From the NCBI GenBank assembly GCA_963754535.1, contig CAVWGG010000004.1:186001-250000 (forward strand): DNA of 64,000 nucleotides, in the 5' to 3' direction. A model generated the notes under the pieces. The model saw only the letters and a program-made list of their open reading frames with translations. It was not told the DNA's origin and did no database searches. This DNA comes from RPQJ01 sp963754535 (lineage in GTDB: Bacteria; Pseudomonadota; Gammaproteobacteria; Steroidobacterales; Steroidobacteraceae). A program made the translations under genes and the position numbers. This document shows, piece after piece, positions 26,687-36,700 of this stretch (the stretch's first letter is position 1; every line of letters begins with the position of its first letter).

Positions 26687-27063
26687 CCGAGCTCGTGCGC
26701 GATGTCGCACTGACCGACGACACCGTGCGCGGCATCGAGCTGCTGGCGTCGTCACTCGACTGGCCGTGCTACGTCGTCGAGCTCAGGGGTTGCACGGACA
26801 AGACGCAGCTGCTCGAGCGGTGCGCCGACGTGCTGCGGTTCCCAAGCTGGTTCGGCCAGAACTGGGACGCGTACTTCGATTGCCTCGTCGACCTTGCAAG
26901 CGCCCGCCGGGCACGCGGCTGCGTGATCGTGTTGCGTCACGCCGGCGAGCTGCGGGTGACCTCGCCTGAGGCATTCGATACGGCCCGCTCGATCCTGGCG
27001 GATGCGGCCAAGGTGTGGAGCAGCCGCGGCGTCGCGATGCGCGTGTTCGTCGAGGCCCTCTGA
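26683..27063 (+). CDS. Barstar family RNase inhibitor
   Basis: A 126-residue cytoplasmic inhibitor expected to block the upstream RNase before export. The barstar core is present: VVELRGCTDKTQLLERCADV, then FPSWFGQNWDAYFDCLVDL, where the Asn-Trp-Asp-Ala stretch binds the RNase active site. It overlaps the RNase gene by four bases, the usual arrangement for barnase/barstar-type pairs. Confidence 0.93.
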   Translation: MTELVRDVALTDDTVRGIELLASSLDWPCYVVELRGCTDKTQLLERCADVLRFPSWFGQNWDAYFDCLVDLASARRARGCVIVLRHAGELRVTSPEAFDTARSILADAAKVWSSRGVAMRVFVEAL

Positions 27064-27367
27064 AGCGGCTGCGGTCAACGCGTGGCTCGCGGCCAGAAGT
27101 GCGAGCGAGGCGAATGTATCGTCCGATTCATTGCTGACCGTCCGGGCAGCGGCTGTTGGCTGTCCCGCGGTTGCTCTATACGCGTCAGCCAGACCTGATG
27201 CGGGCTCCAGGATCCCGACTCGACACCATCGTGTGCGTTCTCTTCGGTCGGAATCCGATTGTTCGCCGCATTGTCGGCATTGCTTGCCATGATGGTTGCC
27301 CAATTCATAGATCGCTTCCTGCTTAATTGCTTGCGGTCACTCGGCCGGTTGACGGACTGACGCTGCG
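27064..27367. other. Intergenic stretch without recognised gene
   Basis: A minus-strand frame of 77 codons (27075-27308) is open here, but its product has no family features or plausible ribosome-binding site. GC content is lower than in the neighbours. Nothing else was recognised. Confidence 0.35.
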
Positions 27368-27847
27368 TCAGTCGCGACTCGTCCTGCTCGCGTGGCCCGC
27401 GTGGGACATGGCGCCGTGTCGCCAGGAATTATCCAGCGAGCTCTGGCGTCGGAAGTCGTCCAGCAATGATCGAACGGTGATCGTGAGGCCCAGGGCAGTC
27501 ACGATGAAGATCATCGCTGCCGGACCAATCAGCGCAAGCGACCACATTTCCACATCGCGGTCCTGCTCGATTTTCCGTCCATTCGCGACCCAGCTGGACT
27601 TCCAGTCGGAGTCGTACGTCCGGGTCGTCGGCAGTTCGCCCCGCAACGTGTTGAGCGCGCGCGGCGATTCAAGGCGGGCAGTGTCGGCTGCCTCCCGATG
27701 CGCGTCTGTACGGCATCGAACAAGAATCTTGTGGGAATCCAGCTCCTTTTGGAGCGGACGCGGCGCAGGAAGACCCCTCGTCAGCCGCCGGGTGGTGTCG
27801 CCAGCCCTTCGATGCGGTCCGTTTCGCGCTTGACGACCGAATAGCAC
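27368..27847 (-). CDS. Possible small membrane protein, doubtful
   Basis: An open frame of 159 codons whose middle encodes a convincing membrane helix (MWSLALIGPAAMIFIVTALGL) flanked by charged, polar segments. The first part overlaps the end of the Crp/Fnr gene on the same strand, so the true start is probably internal. No family is recognised. It could also be chance or a remnant. Confidence 0.25.
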   Translation of the reverse strand: MLFGRQARNGPHRRAGDTTRRLTRGLPAPRPLQKELDSHKILVRCRTDAHREAADTARLESPRALNTLRGELPTTRTYDSDWKSSWVANGRKIEQDRDVEMWSLALIGPAAMIFIVTALGLTITVRSLLDDFRRQSSLDNSWRHGAMSHAGHASRTSRD

Positions 27848-28533
27848 TCACAGCACAGCTGCTCGAGTCGCGGTCGATCGAGCACGGTGATCTGCCCGCG
27901 GCTGTAGCCGATGACGCCGAGCTTCTGCAGCTTGCCCGCGGCATCGGTGACGCCCTCGCGGCGCACGCCAAGCATGTTCGCGATGAGTTCCTGGGTCATG
28001 ACGAGCTGGTTGGACTTCAGCCGATCCAGTGACAGCAGCAGCCAGCGACACAGTTGCTGGTCGACGGAATGGTGCCGGTTGCACACCGCGGTCTGCGCCA
28101 TCTGGGTGATCAGCGCCTGCGTGTAGCGCAACAGCAGGAGTTGCAGTCCGCCATTGCGATGAAACTCGTCCTTCAAGCGCTGGCCAGCAAGCCGGTAAGC
28201 GTGGCCTGCGCTCTGCACGATCGCGCGGCTGGGTGTCGTGTCACCTCCCATGAACAGCGCGATGCCGATCAGGCCTTCGTTGCCGACGACCGAGATTTCC
28301 GCCGATGCGCCGCTTTCCAGCACGTACAGCAGTGAAACGATCGAGTCGGTTGGGAAGTAGACGTATTCCAGGGCGTCGCCCGACTCGTACAGCACCTTGC
28401 CGAGCGGCATCGCGACGAGGCGCAGGTGCGGAAAAACGCGTTCACGCTCTTCGGGTGAGAGCGCAGCCAGCAGGTAGTTCTGCTCGGGAGGGTGTTGCTT
28501 TGGCGAGGCGGTGGTGTCCGTCACTGCGGCCAT
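27781..28533 (-). CDS. Crp/Fnr family transcriptional regulator
   Basis: A 250-residue regulator with an N-terminal cyclic-nucleotide-binding-like domain (VYFPTDSIVSLLYVLESGAS, ISVVGNEGLIGIALFMGG) and a C-terminal winged helix (LVMTQELIANMLGVRREGVT). The jelly-roll lacks the phosphate-binding RxE/RxS pattern of cAMP receptors and the Fnr N-terminal cysteine cluster, so the ligand is unknown. It is a paralogue of the protein at 28637, sharing NEGLIG/DEGMLG, LGVRR and the SRG.ITVLDR end. Confidence 0.88.
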   Translation of the reverse strand: MAAVTDTTASPKQHPPEQNYLLAALSPEERERVFPHLRLVAMPLGKVLYESGDALEYVYFPTDSIVSLLYVLESGASAEISVVGNEGLIGIALFMGGDTTPSRAIVQSAGHAYRLAGQRLKDEFHRNGGLQLLLLRYTQALITQMAQTAVCNRHHSVDQQLCRWLLLSLDRLKSNQLVMTQELIANMLGVRREGVTDAAGKLQKLGVIGYSRGQITVLDRPRLEQLCCECYSVVKRETDRIEGLATPPGG

Positions 28534-28636
28534 CCATGTCTTTGCGGCGCCTCAGGATACATTGGGATCGCGCGTCCGTACGCCACCGTACAAGACTTCT
28601 GCGGCTGGAATCGTGTAGGAATGAGCCTACTAGTGA

Positions 28637-29359
28637 TCAATTCATTGCCCGCGCGTAGGTGTCCTGGTTCGCGAAATAGCAGGCACACGCGGAAGCCTCG
28701 AGACCTCGGCGATCCAGTACCGTGATGTCACCGCGGCTGTAGTGGATCAGCTTCTGCTGCTGCAGGGACCCTGCTGCATGCGTCACGCCTGCGCGACGCA
28801 CGCCCAGGATGGACGCAAGCGACTCGTGCGTCGAATGGAAGTGGTCCGAGTGCGCCCGATCGCGGGTCATCAGCAACCAGCGAGCCAGCCTTGCCTCGAC
28901 GACGTGGAACCGTGTGCAGGCGGCTGTCTGCGCCGACTGGCACATGACGACGTAAACGTAGCGCTGCAGGCGACCGCGCAGGGCAGTGCAGCGTTCGAGC
29001 TCGTCACGAAAGGTGGCAGCGTCGATTTGCCAGGCCGTCCCGGCGTCTTGCACCAGGGCCAGTGACGGTGCGATGGCCACACCAAGCACCAGCGACGTGC
29101 CCAGCATCCCTTCGTCACCGACGAGTCCGACCTGCAGCTGGTCGTGTCCGTGGAGCGTAGCGATCAGCGAAACGGAACCGCCAGTGGGAAAGTAGACGTC
29201 ACGAATGCGCTCGCCCGGTTCATACAGCACGTCCGCCGTTTCCAGTTCGATGGAACTGGACTTGCCGAGGAGGCGGCGGCGGTCCGCGTCAGGAAGGCCG
29301 GCCAGCAACCGGTTGGTCGCCACGGCCCGCCTGGCAGTATTTGTCGGAAGGTGCGTCAT
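28637..29359 (-). CDS. Crp/Fnr family transcriptional regulator, second copy
   Basis: A 240-residue paralogue of the neighbouring regulator. The sensor domain has YEPGERIRDVYFPTGGSVSL and VGDEGMLGTSLVLGV; the DNA-binding helix is in SLASILGVRRAGVTHAAGSL. The Thr/Ala differences in the recognition helix relative to the neighbour suggest a related but distinct site. The ATG at 29359 is chosen because upstream residues are not conserved-looking. It lies beside a stress-type 48-residue membrane peptide, a possible target. Confidence 0.88.
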   Translation of the reverse strand: MTHLPTNTARRAVATNRLLAGLPDADRRRLLGKSSSIELETADVLYEPGERIRDVYFPTGGSVSLIATLHGHDQLQVGLVGDEGMLGTSLVLGVAIAPSLALVQDAGTAWQIDAATFRDELERCTALRGRLQRYVYVVMCQSAQTAACTRFHVVEARLARWLLMTRDRAHSDHFHSTHESLASILGVRRAGVTHAAGSLQQQKLIHYSRGDITVLDRRGLEASACACYFANQDTYARAMN

Positions 29360-29467
29360 CGCGTCTGCTGTCACCTCGAACGGCGACCGTGAAAAGACAG
29401 CCCGGGAACGTTGCCGAACCCGGGCCGCGCCGCGTGCGTGGGGGTGCATCGCACGCGGTGCATCAGG

Positions 29468-29614
29468 TCAGGCTCTTCGGCCCTGGATCACGTTGATCAG
29501 CACGACGACGATGGCCAGCACCAGCAGGATGTGAATGAAGCCGCCCAGGGTGTAGGAGCTGACCAGCCCCAGCAGCCAGAGCACGGCCAGTACGACTGCG
29601 ATGGTCCACAACAT
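29468..29614 (-). CDS. lmo0937-family 48-residue membrane peptide, copy 1
   Basis: A small protein starting MLWTIAVVLAVLWLLGLVSS and continuing into GGFIHILLVLAIVVVLINVI, with a basic end QGRRA. It has two membrane helices around a short turn. A strong GAGGAG site precedes the ATG. A second copy at 44548-44694 differs at only a few conservative positions. The family is usually induced by envelope or osmotic stress, but its function is not established. Confidence 0.88.
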   Translation of the reverse strand: MLWTIAVVLAVLWLLGLVSSYTLGGFIHILLVLAIVVVLINVIQGRRA

Positions 29615-29671
29615 TGTTATCTCCTCGTTTCTTCACGTGGCGTTCGGGTGTTTAAGAGTCAATCGGCGTTG

Positions 29672-30196
29672 TCAGTTCAGGACCAGTTCGCCGTTCTCGA
29701 CCGGGATGCTGCTGCCTGGGTCATGGTCCATCCGTACCGTGCCGTCGTGGTCGCCAAGGCGATAGCGCACCTGGTAGCCGTCGGGCTTCTGCACCGAGTC
29801 GTAGACCGTGCGGCAGCGCTGCTCGACCGACTGGGTCGTATTGTTGTCCTGCATGTGCTTCTGCACCTTGCTGCCGGCATAACCGCCAGCCGCTGCTCCG
29901 GCGACGGTCGCCACCGTCTGGCCATCGCCGTGACCGACCTGGTTGCCGAGCACTCCGCCCGCGACCGCGCCGATGAGGGCGCCGGTCACGCGCTTGGGAT
30001 CCTTGACAGCGGCCTGGCGTGTGACGACTTCACTGCCGCAGACTTGCCGTGGCGTCTTGACCGTGCGCGTCATGGACTCGACGTTGAGAACCTTCGCAGA
30101 CCGTCCCTGGTCCATTGTCTGGTAGCCTGCATAAGCACCGGCCGCAGTGACTGCGATGCCGCCAACCACCAGCCCGGTAAGTAATGATTTGTTCAT
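29672..30196 (-). CDS. Glycine-zipper 2TM domain protein
   Basis: A 174-residue envelope protein. The N-terminus is a membrane or signal helix (SLLTGLVVGGIAVTAAGAYA). The glycine-zipper module GALIGAVAGGVLGNQVGHGD followed by TVATVAGAAAGGYAGSKV (about residues 72-110) is typical of SlyB/17-kDa-antigen relatives, which sit in the cell envelope. The C-terminal part (QRCRTVYDSVQKPDGYQVRY) resembles the domain seen in related stress proteins. No lipobox is visible. Confidence 0.85.
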   Translation of the reverse strand: MNKSLLTGLVVGGIAVTAAGAYAGYQTMDQGRSAKVLNVESMTRTVKTPRQVCGSEVVTRQAAVKDPKRVTGALIGAVAGGVLGNQVGHGDGQTVATVAGAAAGGYAGSKVQKHMQDNNTTQSVEQRCRTVYDSVQKPDGYQVRYRLGDHDGTVRMDHDPGSSIPVENGELVLN

Positions 30197-30395
30197 CCGA
30201 CTTCTCCATTCGACGGCACTCCATCCGGAAAATTTCCGCGACGAAACTGCGTGGTCGATGTCCTGCAGGCTACTCGGGCTGCTGCGGGGGTCTGTTCGCT
30301 ACCGCACTGATCGCCATGCGGCACCTGCGTCCATAACTGATCGCTATGTGCGCGAGCGTACCGAACGTAGCGGGACTGCCGCGGATGATTTCTAC

Positions 30396-31766
30396 ATGCG
30401 CCGCTTGCTTCATGTCGTCGTCCTGTTGCTCGCGCTCTCGGCCTGCAGCACGTTGCCCCGCGTCGCACCGGAAAGTGCACCTGCCACCTCGCCGGTGCAG
30501 GTCGAGGGCGCACGTGGACCGCTGCCTGCCGCGCGCAGCCGCGAGATCCTCGCCGGACTCGAGCACGGCGCCGACGACACGGCAATTTTCGATCGCCACC
30601 TCGCTGTCGAGCAGGCCGTGACGGGAACGCCGCTCGTCAGCGGCAACCGGGTCCGCCTGCTCGAAGACGGGCCCGACACCTATCGCGCCATGTTCGCCGC
30701 CATCGCTGCCGCGAGCGACCACATCAACATGGAGACGTACATCCTCGAAGACGACGAAGTCGGCCGGCGCTTTGCGCAGGCGCTGATCGAGAAGCAGCGA
30801 CAGGGCGTGCAGGTCAACCTGATCTACGACAGCGTGGGCACGCTCGACACGCCGGACGAGTTCTTCCAGCACCTGCGTGACAATGGCATCCGCACCCTGC
30901 AGTTCAATCCGGTCAATCCGGCGACGGCGAAGGCGGGCTGGGAGTTGAACCAGCGCGACCACCGCAAGCTCCTGATCGTCGATGGCCGCACCGTGTTCCT
31001 CGGCGGCATCAACATCAGCAGCGTGTACTCGAGTGGTTCCGCTCGCCGGCCGTCGAAACCGCGGCCCGACGCCAAGCAATCGTGGCGGGATACGGATCTG
31101 CAGATCGAAGGGCCGGTGGTCGCGGAATTCCAGAAGCTCTTTCTGGCCACCTGGCTGGCACAGCAAGGCGAGCCGCTGGCGCCGCGGAATTTCTATCCGT
31201 CGCCACAAGCGCAGGGCAAGGAAGTCGTGCGTGCGATCGGCAGTTCGCCCGACGATGAATTCAGCCTGATTTACGTGACGCTGCTGTCGGCAATCGCCAG
31301 CGCCGAGACCGAGGTCTGGCTGACCAACGCCTATTTTGTTCCGGACCCACAGCTGCTGGCTGCGCTGAAAGCCGCGGCCGCGCGCGGTGTCGAGGTGCAG
31401 GTCGTGCTCCCCGGGCGCACCGACTCCGCGCTGGTCTTTCACGCCGGACGGTCTTACTACGACCAGTTGCTGCAGGACGGCGTCATCATTTTCGAACGAC
31501 GCGATGCACTCCTGCATTCGAAGACGGCCGTGATCGACGGCGTCTGGTCCACGGTCGGCTCGACCAACCTCGACTGGCGCAGCTTCCTGCACAACTACGA
31601 GGTCAATGCCGTTGTGCTGGGGACCGAGTTTGGCGACCGGATGCGCAAGGCGTTCGCGCGCGATGTCGCGCAGTCCGAGCAGATCACGCTCCAGCAATGG
31701 CGCGAACGCTCCATCTCACTGCGCCTGAAGGAGCAATTCGCCCGGCTCTGGCAGTACTGGCTGTAA
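30396..31766 (+). CDS. Cardiolipin synthase-like phospholipase D family lipoprotein
   Basis: A 456-residue protein with two phospholipase D motifs: HRKLLIVDGRTVFLGGIN (about residue 190) and HSKTAVIDGVWSTVGSTN (about residue 372), matching the two catalytic HKD sites of cardiolipin synthases. Unlike most ClsA/B proteins it begins with a lipoprotein signal (LLHVVVLLLALSACS), so it is likely anchored in the envelope facing the periplasm. The ATG at 30396 places that signal at the N-terminus. Its activity could be cardiolipin synthesis or transphosphatidylation. Confidence 0.88.
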   Translation: MRRLLHVVVLLLALSACSTLPRVAPESAPATSPVQVEGARGPLPAARSREILAGLEHGADDTAIFDRHLAVEQAVTGTPLVSGNRVRLLEDGPDTYRAMFAAIAAASDHINMETYILEDDEVGRRFAQALIEKQRQGVQVNLIYDSVGTLDTPDEFFQHLRDNGIRTLQFNPVNPATAKAGWELNQRDHRKLLIVDGRTVFLGGINISSVYSSGSARRPSKPRPDAKQSWRDTDLQIEGPVVAEFQKLFLATWLAQQGEPLAPRNFYPSPQAQGKEVVRAIGSSPDDEFSLIYVTLLSAIASAETEVWLTNAYFVPDPQLLAALKAAAARGVEVQVVLPGRTDSALVFHAGRSYYDQLLQDGVIIFERRDALLHSKTAVIDGVWSTVGSTNLDWRSFLHNYEVNAVVLGTEFGDRMRKAFARDVAQSEQITLQQWRERSISLRLKEQFARLWQYWL

Positions 31767-31789
31767 CGGTCGCACGGTGCCGTGCGGGC

Positions 31790-33124
31790 TCAATGCGTTG
31801 GAACGGCAGAGGTGACTCGCCACACGGTGTTCCCTACGTCGTCCGCGACCAGCAAGGCCCCCTTGGCATCGATTGCGACGCCGACGGGCCGGCCGCGTGC
31901 GTTGCCGGCTTCATCGACGAAGCCTGCGAGTACGTCGAGCGGCAGGCCGGAAGGCCGGCCATCGACGAACGGCACGAAGATCACCTTGTAGCCGCTGCGG
32001 GGCCGGCGGTTCCACGAGCCGTGCTGCCCGATGAACATGCCTTGCTGAAACCGTGAGGGCAGGGCGTTGTGGGTGGATTGCACCAGCCCGAGCGACGCCG
32101 TATGCGCGCCCAGGGCATAGTTGGGCGCGATCGCGGTGGCCACCAGGTCCGGCCGCTGCGGCGTGACCCGCGTATCCACGTGCTGCCCGTAGTAACTGTA
32201 GGGCCAGCCGTAGAAGGCGCCGTCCTGCACCGCTGTCATGTAATCGGGGACGAGGTCATTGCCGAGTTCGTCGCGCTCGTTGACGGTGGTCCACAGCGCG
32301 CCCGACACGGGTTCCCATGCGAGACCATTCGCGTTGCGCAGCCCCGTCGCGAACACGCGGTACTCCCCGCTGCGAGCGTCGATCTCCCAGATCGCTGCGC
32401 GACCTGCTTCTTCGGCCATGCCGTGTTCGGCGACGTTGCTGTTCGAGCCCACGGTCGCATACAGCTTGCTGCCGTCCACGCTCGCGATCAGGCCTTTCGT
32501 CCAGTGGTGATTGCGTGGCCCGGCGGGAAGCGCGGTGACCTGCATGCCTGAGGCTTCGATGTGCAACTGTCCCGGCCGATACGGGAACCGCAGGACGGCG
32601 TCAGTGTCGGCGACGTAGAAGTCGCTGCCTGTCAGCGCCATGCCGAACGGGGAATGGAGGCCCTCGAGAAATGCGCTGCGCAGGTCCGCCACGCCGTCGC
32701 CATCGGTATCTCGCAGCAGCGTGATCCGGTTCGCGCTGGGCGTGGCTGCGCCAGCCTTCTTCATGAACAGACGCATCACGCGGTTCTTGATTCCCGTCGA
32801 GTCGGCAGGCTGCGGCGGTGCATTGGTTTCTGCGACCAGCACGTCACCGTTGGGCAGGACGTACAGCCAGCGTGGATGGTCTAGACCGCTAGCGAAGGCA
32901 TTGACGGACATGCCGGGTCCAGCCTGGGGTTGCGTACCCTGCGGCCAGCCGACTGCGGCAGCCACGTGCACCGTTGGTATGAGCGTCTGGTCGGGTGAAG
33001 GAAGTACGGGATGCGGGCCGAGCCCGTCGACACCGGATAGCGGCTCGGTGCTGCACGCCGTCGAACAGGCGACGAGCGCCAGCGCGACAGCGACTGGATT
33101 GCGATGCCGGTTCCTACGTTCCAT
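31790..33124 (-). CDS. Sorbosone/glucose dehydrogenase-like exported protein
   Basis: A 444-residue lipoprotein or exported protein of the PQQ-dependent sugar dehydrogenase (GSDH, L-sorbosone dehydrogenase) beta-propeller family. After a signal with a possible lipobox (VALALVACST), the propeller blades show HPRWLYVLPNGDVLVAETN, DTDGDGVADL (Ca-binding-like), HSPFGMALTG and GNARGRPVGVAIDAKGALLV. The in-frame start at 33124 coincides with the signal peptide. Substrate unknown. It is divergent from the fatty-acid hydroxylase-like gene. Confidence 0.88.
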   Translation of the reverse strand: MERRNRHRNPVAVALALVACSTACSTEPLSGVDGLGPHPVLPSPDQTLIPTVHVAAAVGWPQGTQPQAGPGMSVNAFASGLDHPRWLYVLPNGDVLVAETNAPPQPADSTGIKNRVMRLFMKKAGAATPSANRITLLRDTDGDGVADLRSAFLEGLHSPFGMALTGSDFYVADTDAVLRFPYRPGQLHIEASGMQVTALPAGPRNHHWTKGLIASVDGSKLYATVGSNSNVAEHGMAEEAGRAAIWEIDARSGEYRVFATGLRNANGLAWEPVSGALWTTVNERDELGNDLVPDYMTAVQDGAFYGWPYSYYGQHVDTRVTPQRPDLVATAIAPNYALGAHTASLGLVQSTHNALPSRFQQGMFIGQHGSWNRRPRSGYKVIFVPFVDGRPSGLPLDVLAGFVDEAGNARGRPVGVAIDAKGALLVADDVGNTVWRVTSAVPTH

Positions 33125-33291
33125 GGGACTGCGCGCACTCGATTTGTAAGTGGTCTGTGGGTGCACGCTGGCGTCTGCGCTGACGGACGTCGGTACGCTG
33201 GCGCACAGACTGAACGTCCCGTGACTCCTACTGTCTCCAGTCTGGTCGGATGAGAAACATCGACCCTTGGCTGGCTGCACCGAGGTAGGGC

Positions 33292-33702
33292 ATGGGACTG
33301 TTGACGACCGAGCACGGCAAGGCGGGGTATCTCGCTGATTTTGTTCTGTATGCCGTCGCTTCCGCGACGTTAGCCGTGTTGCTCGCCGTCGTCGCCCCGC
33401 ACGCGCGACGCGCAGAAATCCTGGCATTTGCCTTGCTTGGCCTCGCAGCCTGGACGCTAGTCGAATACGTGCTGCATCGGTTCGTACTTCATGGCATCCA
33501 GCCCTTCAAAGCGTGGCATGCCGAGCATCACTGGCGTGTCGACAATGCCGGGCTGCGGCAGGTCAAGCGGCACCATGCATTGCATCACAGTTCGATCGCG
33601 GCTCCGGGCGGCTACGGCGTGAGCAGCGCCTTCTGGGATCTCGTCTTCGGGACAAACGGTCCGTCCGGCGGCACCGCGCACAACCCACCTGCGACGAGTT
33701 GA
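33292..33702 (+). CDS. Fatty acid hydroxylase-like protein, internally shortened
   Basis: A 136-residue member of the sterol desaturase/fatty acid hydroxylase superfamily of membrane di-iron enzymes. The His boxes HRFVLH, HAEHH and RHHALHH are present, and the C-terminus GVSSAFWDLVFGT is typical. The usual family protein has two more membrane helices and another His-rich box between the second and third boxes. Here HAEHH runs directly into WRVDNAGLRQVKRHHALHH, so about 40 or more residues seem to be deleted. Its stop overlaps the ndvB start (TGATG). It may be inactive. Confidence 0.75.
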   Translation: MGLLTTEHGKAGYLADFVLYAVASATLAVLLAVVAPHARRAEILAFALLGLAAWTLVEYVLHRFVLHGIQPFKAWHAEHHWRVDNAGLRQVKRHHALHHSSIAAPGGYGVSSAFWDLVFGTNGPSGGTAHNPPATS

Positions 33703-36700
33703 TGCGGTCCATCCTGAGCCACATCGTAGGATCCGACGGTGAATCCGCCTTTGCGTTTGCCGAGGTCATCCGGGCAGAAATATTCAGTGCCGAGCGACTG
33801 GAGCAGCACGCCGCGAGCCTGGCTGCGGCGCAGGCTGTCACTACGCGGCCGGTCGCGGTCCGGCCACTGACCGCGCGGCTGCGCGACAACCACCGGGCGC
33901 TGCTCGAAGCGCATCGAGCCATCGCCCGATCCATAGCCGCGGGCGGGGCCATTACGCCGGCCGCCGAATGGCTCGTCGACAACTACCACGTCGTCGAAGC
34001 CCAGATTCGCCAGGTGCGCGATGACTTGCCGCCCGGTTACTACCGGCAACTGCCGAAGCTGGCCGACGGTCCGCTGGCGGGCTATCCGCGCGTGCTCGGG
34101 CTGGCGTGGGCCTTCGTCGCGCACACCGACAGCCGCTTCGACACGAACCTTCTGCGTCAGTTCGTGATTGCCTATCAGCGGGTACAACCGCTGACGATCG
34201 GCGAACTGTGGGCAATCGCAATCACCCTGCGGATCGTGCTGATCGAAAACCTGCGACGCGCAGCCGAGTTGATTGCCAGCCGGCGCGCTGTCCGACAGCA
34301 CGCTGACCGCATAGCGGACCGGCTCCTCGGCGCCGGGGGCAGGGAAGCGCAGCCGTTGGCCAAGGTTCTGCCCGAGCTCGAGAGCGTCCAGTTGTCGACG
34401 ACCTTCGCCGTCCAGTTGCTGCAGCGGCTGCGCGACCAGGATCCGGAGGCGACGCCTGCACTCACGTGGCTCGAAGCTCGCCTGGCGACGGCTGGCACCA
34501 CGGCGGACGAAGTCGTTCGCGATGAGCACCAACGGCAGGGAGCCTCGAGCGTAACCGTCCGCAACGTGATCATGAGCATGCGCGCGATCTCTGCGGTCGA
34601 CTGGGCGGATTTGTTCGAATCCATGAGCCTCGTCGACTCCCTGCTGCGCGCAGACGTGGATTACGCACGGTCGAACTTCTCGACGCGCAACCGTTGCCGC
34701 CACGCGATCGAGGAGCTGGCGCGAGGTTCGTGGCACTCGGAGCTTCAGATCGCGGAGCACGTGATGCAGGTCGCGGGCTCGGGTGGCACGCGGCGCGAGC
34801 GCTATCCCGGCTATCACCTCATCGCGCGGGGGCGTCGCGCCTTCGAGGATCGGCTCGGGTTTCGGCCGACGATGCGCGCGCGACTTACCCGGTTCATCGC
34901 GCGCATCGGCATCCACGGCTACATAGCCGGCGTCGCCCTGCTCGCGCTCGTCACGCTGGCGTGGCCTTTGTCGGTGCTGCTGAGCGGCGGCATCGGGATG
35001 CTGACACTCATCGTGCTCGCTGCGACGGGTCTCGTTCTTGCGGTGGATGCTGCGATGGCCGTTGCCAACAGCAGCATCACCAGCCGCTTCGGCGCCAGGC
35101 CGCTTCCCGAGATGGAGCTCGAGGACGGCATCTCCGCCGACCTGCGGACGCTCGTTGTCGTCCCCATCCTCCTCACGAGTCCCGAGGCGCTCGCCGAACA
35201 CATCGCGCACCTCGAGATTCACCACCTGGCGAGCCTGGACGGTGACGTGACCTTCGCTCTGCTCTCGGACTGGGCCGATGCGGCGTCAGAACGGATTGAC
35301 GGCGACGCGGTGCTGCTGGAAAGCGCGGTCGAGGAAATCCAGCGCCTGAACCGCAAGTACGGCCCGTCTCCGGCGGGTGATCGCTTTCTGCTCTTCCATC
35401 GGCGCCGGCTGTGGAACGCGGCGCAGGGCGTCTGGATGGGGTGGGAGCGCAAGCGCGGCAAGCTGCACGAACTGAATCGCCTGCTGCGCGGCGCAATCGA
35501 CACGAGCTTCATGGCCGTCGATGCCGCGTCGCCCCCAGTTCCTGCCGGCGTGCGCTACGTGGTGACGCTCGATGCGGATACGCGCTTGCCGCGAGACACC
35601 GTGCGGCGGCTGGTCGGCAAGTTGGCACACCCCCTGAATGCGCCGAGCGTCGACGAGCGCAGCGGACGCGTTGTCGACGGCTACGCGATCCTGCAGCCAA
35701 GAGTCGCGTCGTCGTTACCGCTCGGCTACGAAGGATCTCGCTATCAGCGTCTCGTGTCCGGGGCCGGCGGCATCGATCCGTACGCGTCCGCCGTGTCCGA
35801 CGTGTACCAGGACCTGTGCGGCGAGGGATCGTATGTCGGCAAGGGCATTTACGACGTCGACGCTTTCGAGGCGGCGCTGGCGGGTCGCGTTCCCGAAAAT
35901 ACCCTGCTGAGCCACGACCTGTTCGAAGGCATCTTCGCGCGGGCCGGACTCGCTTCGGACATCGAACTCGTGGACGAATATCCCGCGCGCTACGCGGCGG
36001 CGGCGGCTCGCTCCCATCGGTGGGTGCGTGGCGACTGGCAGTTGCTGCCGTGGGTATTCGGTTGCGGTCCCGGGGACATCGACCGTCGCCGGCGTGGCAT
36101 TCCGCTGCTCGGTCGCTGGAAGATGTTCGACAACCTGCGCCGGTCGCTGATGGCGCCGGCGAGCGTGCTGAGCCTGGTGATCGCATGGACACTGCCGCTG
36201 CCGCTCGCAGCGATCTGGACGGCCTTCGTCGTCGCCATGCTGGCTGTTCCAACGTTGCCATCGTTGCTGACCGGACTCGTCCCGCGTCACGGCGGTATCG
36301 TACTGCGAAGCCACTTTCGTGCCGTCGCCGCTGACGCGCAGCTGGCCGCGACCAGGACGGCACTGGCCCTGGCGTTGCTGGCCCACCAGTCGTGGTTGAT
36401 GTGGGATGCCATCGGCCGAACGCTGTACCGGCTGTTCGTCAGTCGACGCAAATTGCTCGAATGGGTCACGGCGCAGGAGCAGAACAGCAGGCGTCTCGAC
36501 GTGGCCGGGCACTACCGCCTGATGGCGGGCGCTCTCGTCATCAGCCTGGCGGTGCTCGGGCTCGTTGCGATGGGGCAGGCGAGCGCACTGCTCGCGCTGC
36601 CGTTCATACTGGCGTGGCTGTCGTCGCCGCTCATCGCGTGCTGGGTGAGTCAGCCGTCGCGGGTCGCCGAATTGCAGCCGGTTTCCGACGTCGACGCCGC

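Noticed and set aside
27075..27308. 77-codon minus-strand frame after barstar
   Set aside because: No ribosome-binding site, no motif and poor codon pattern; probably chance.
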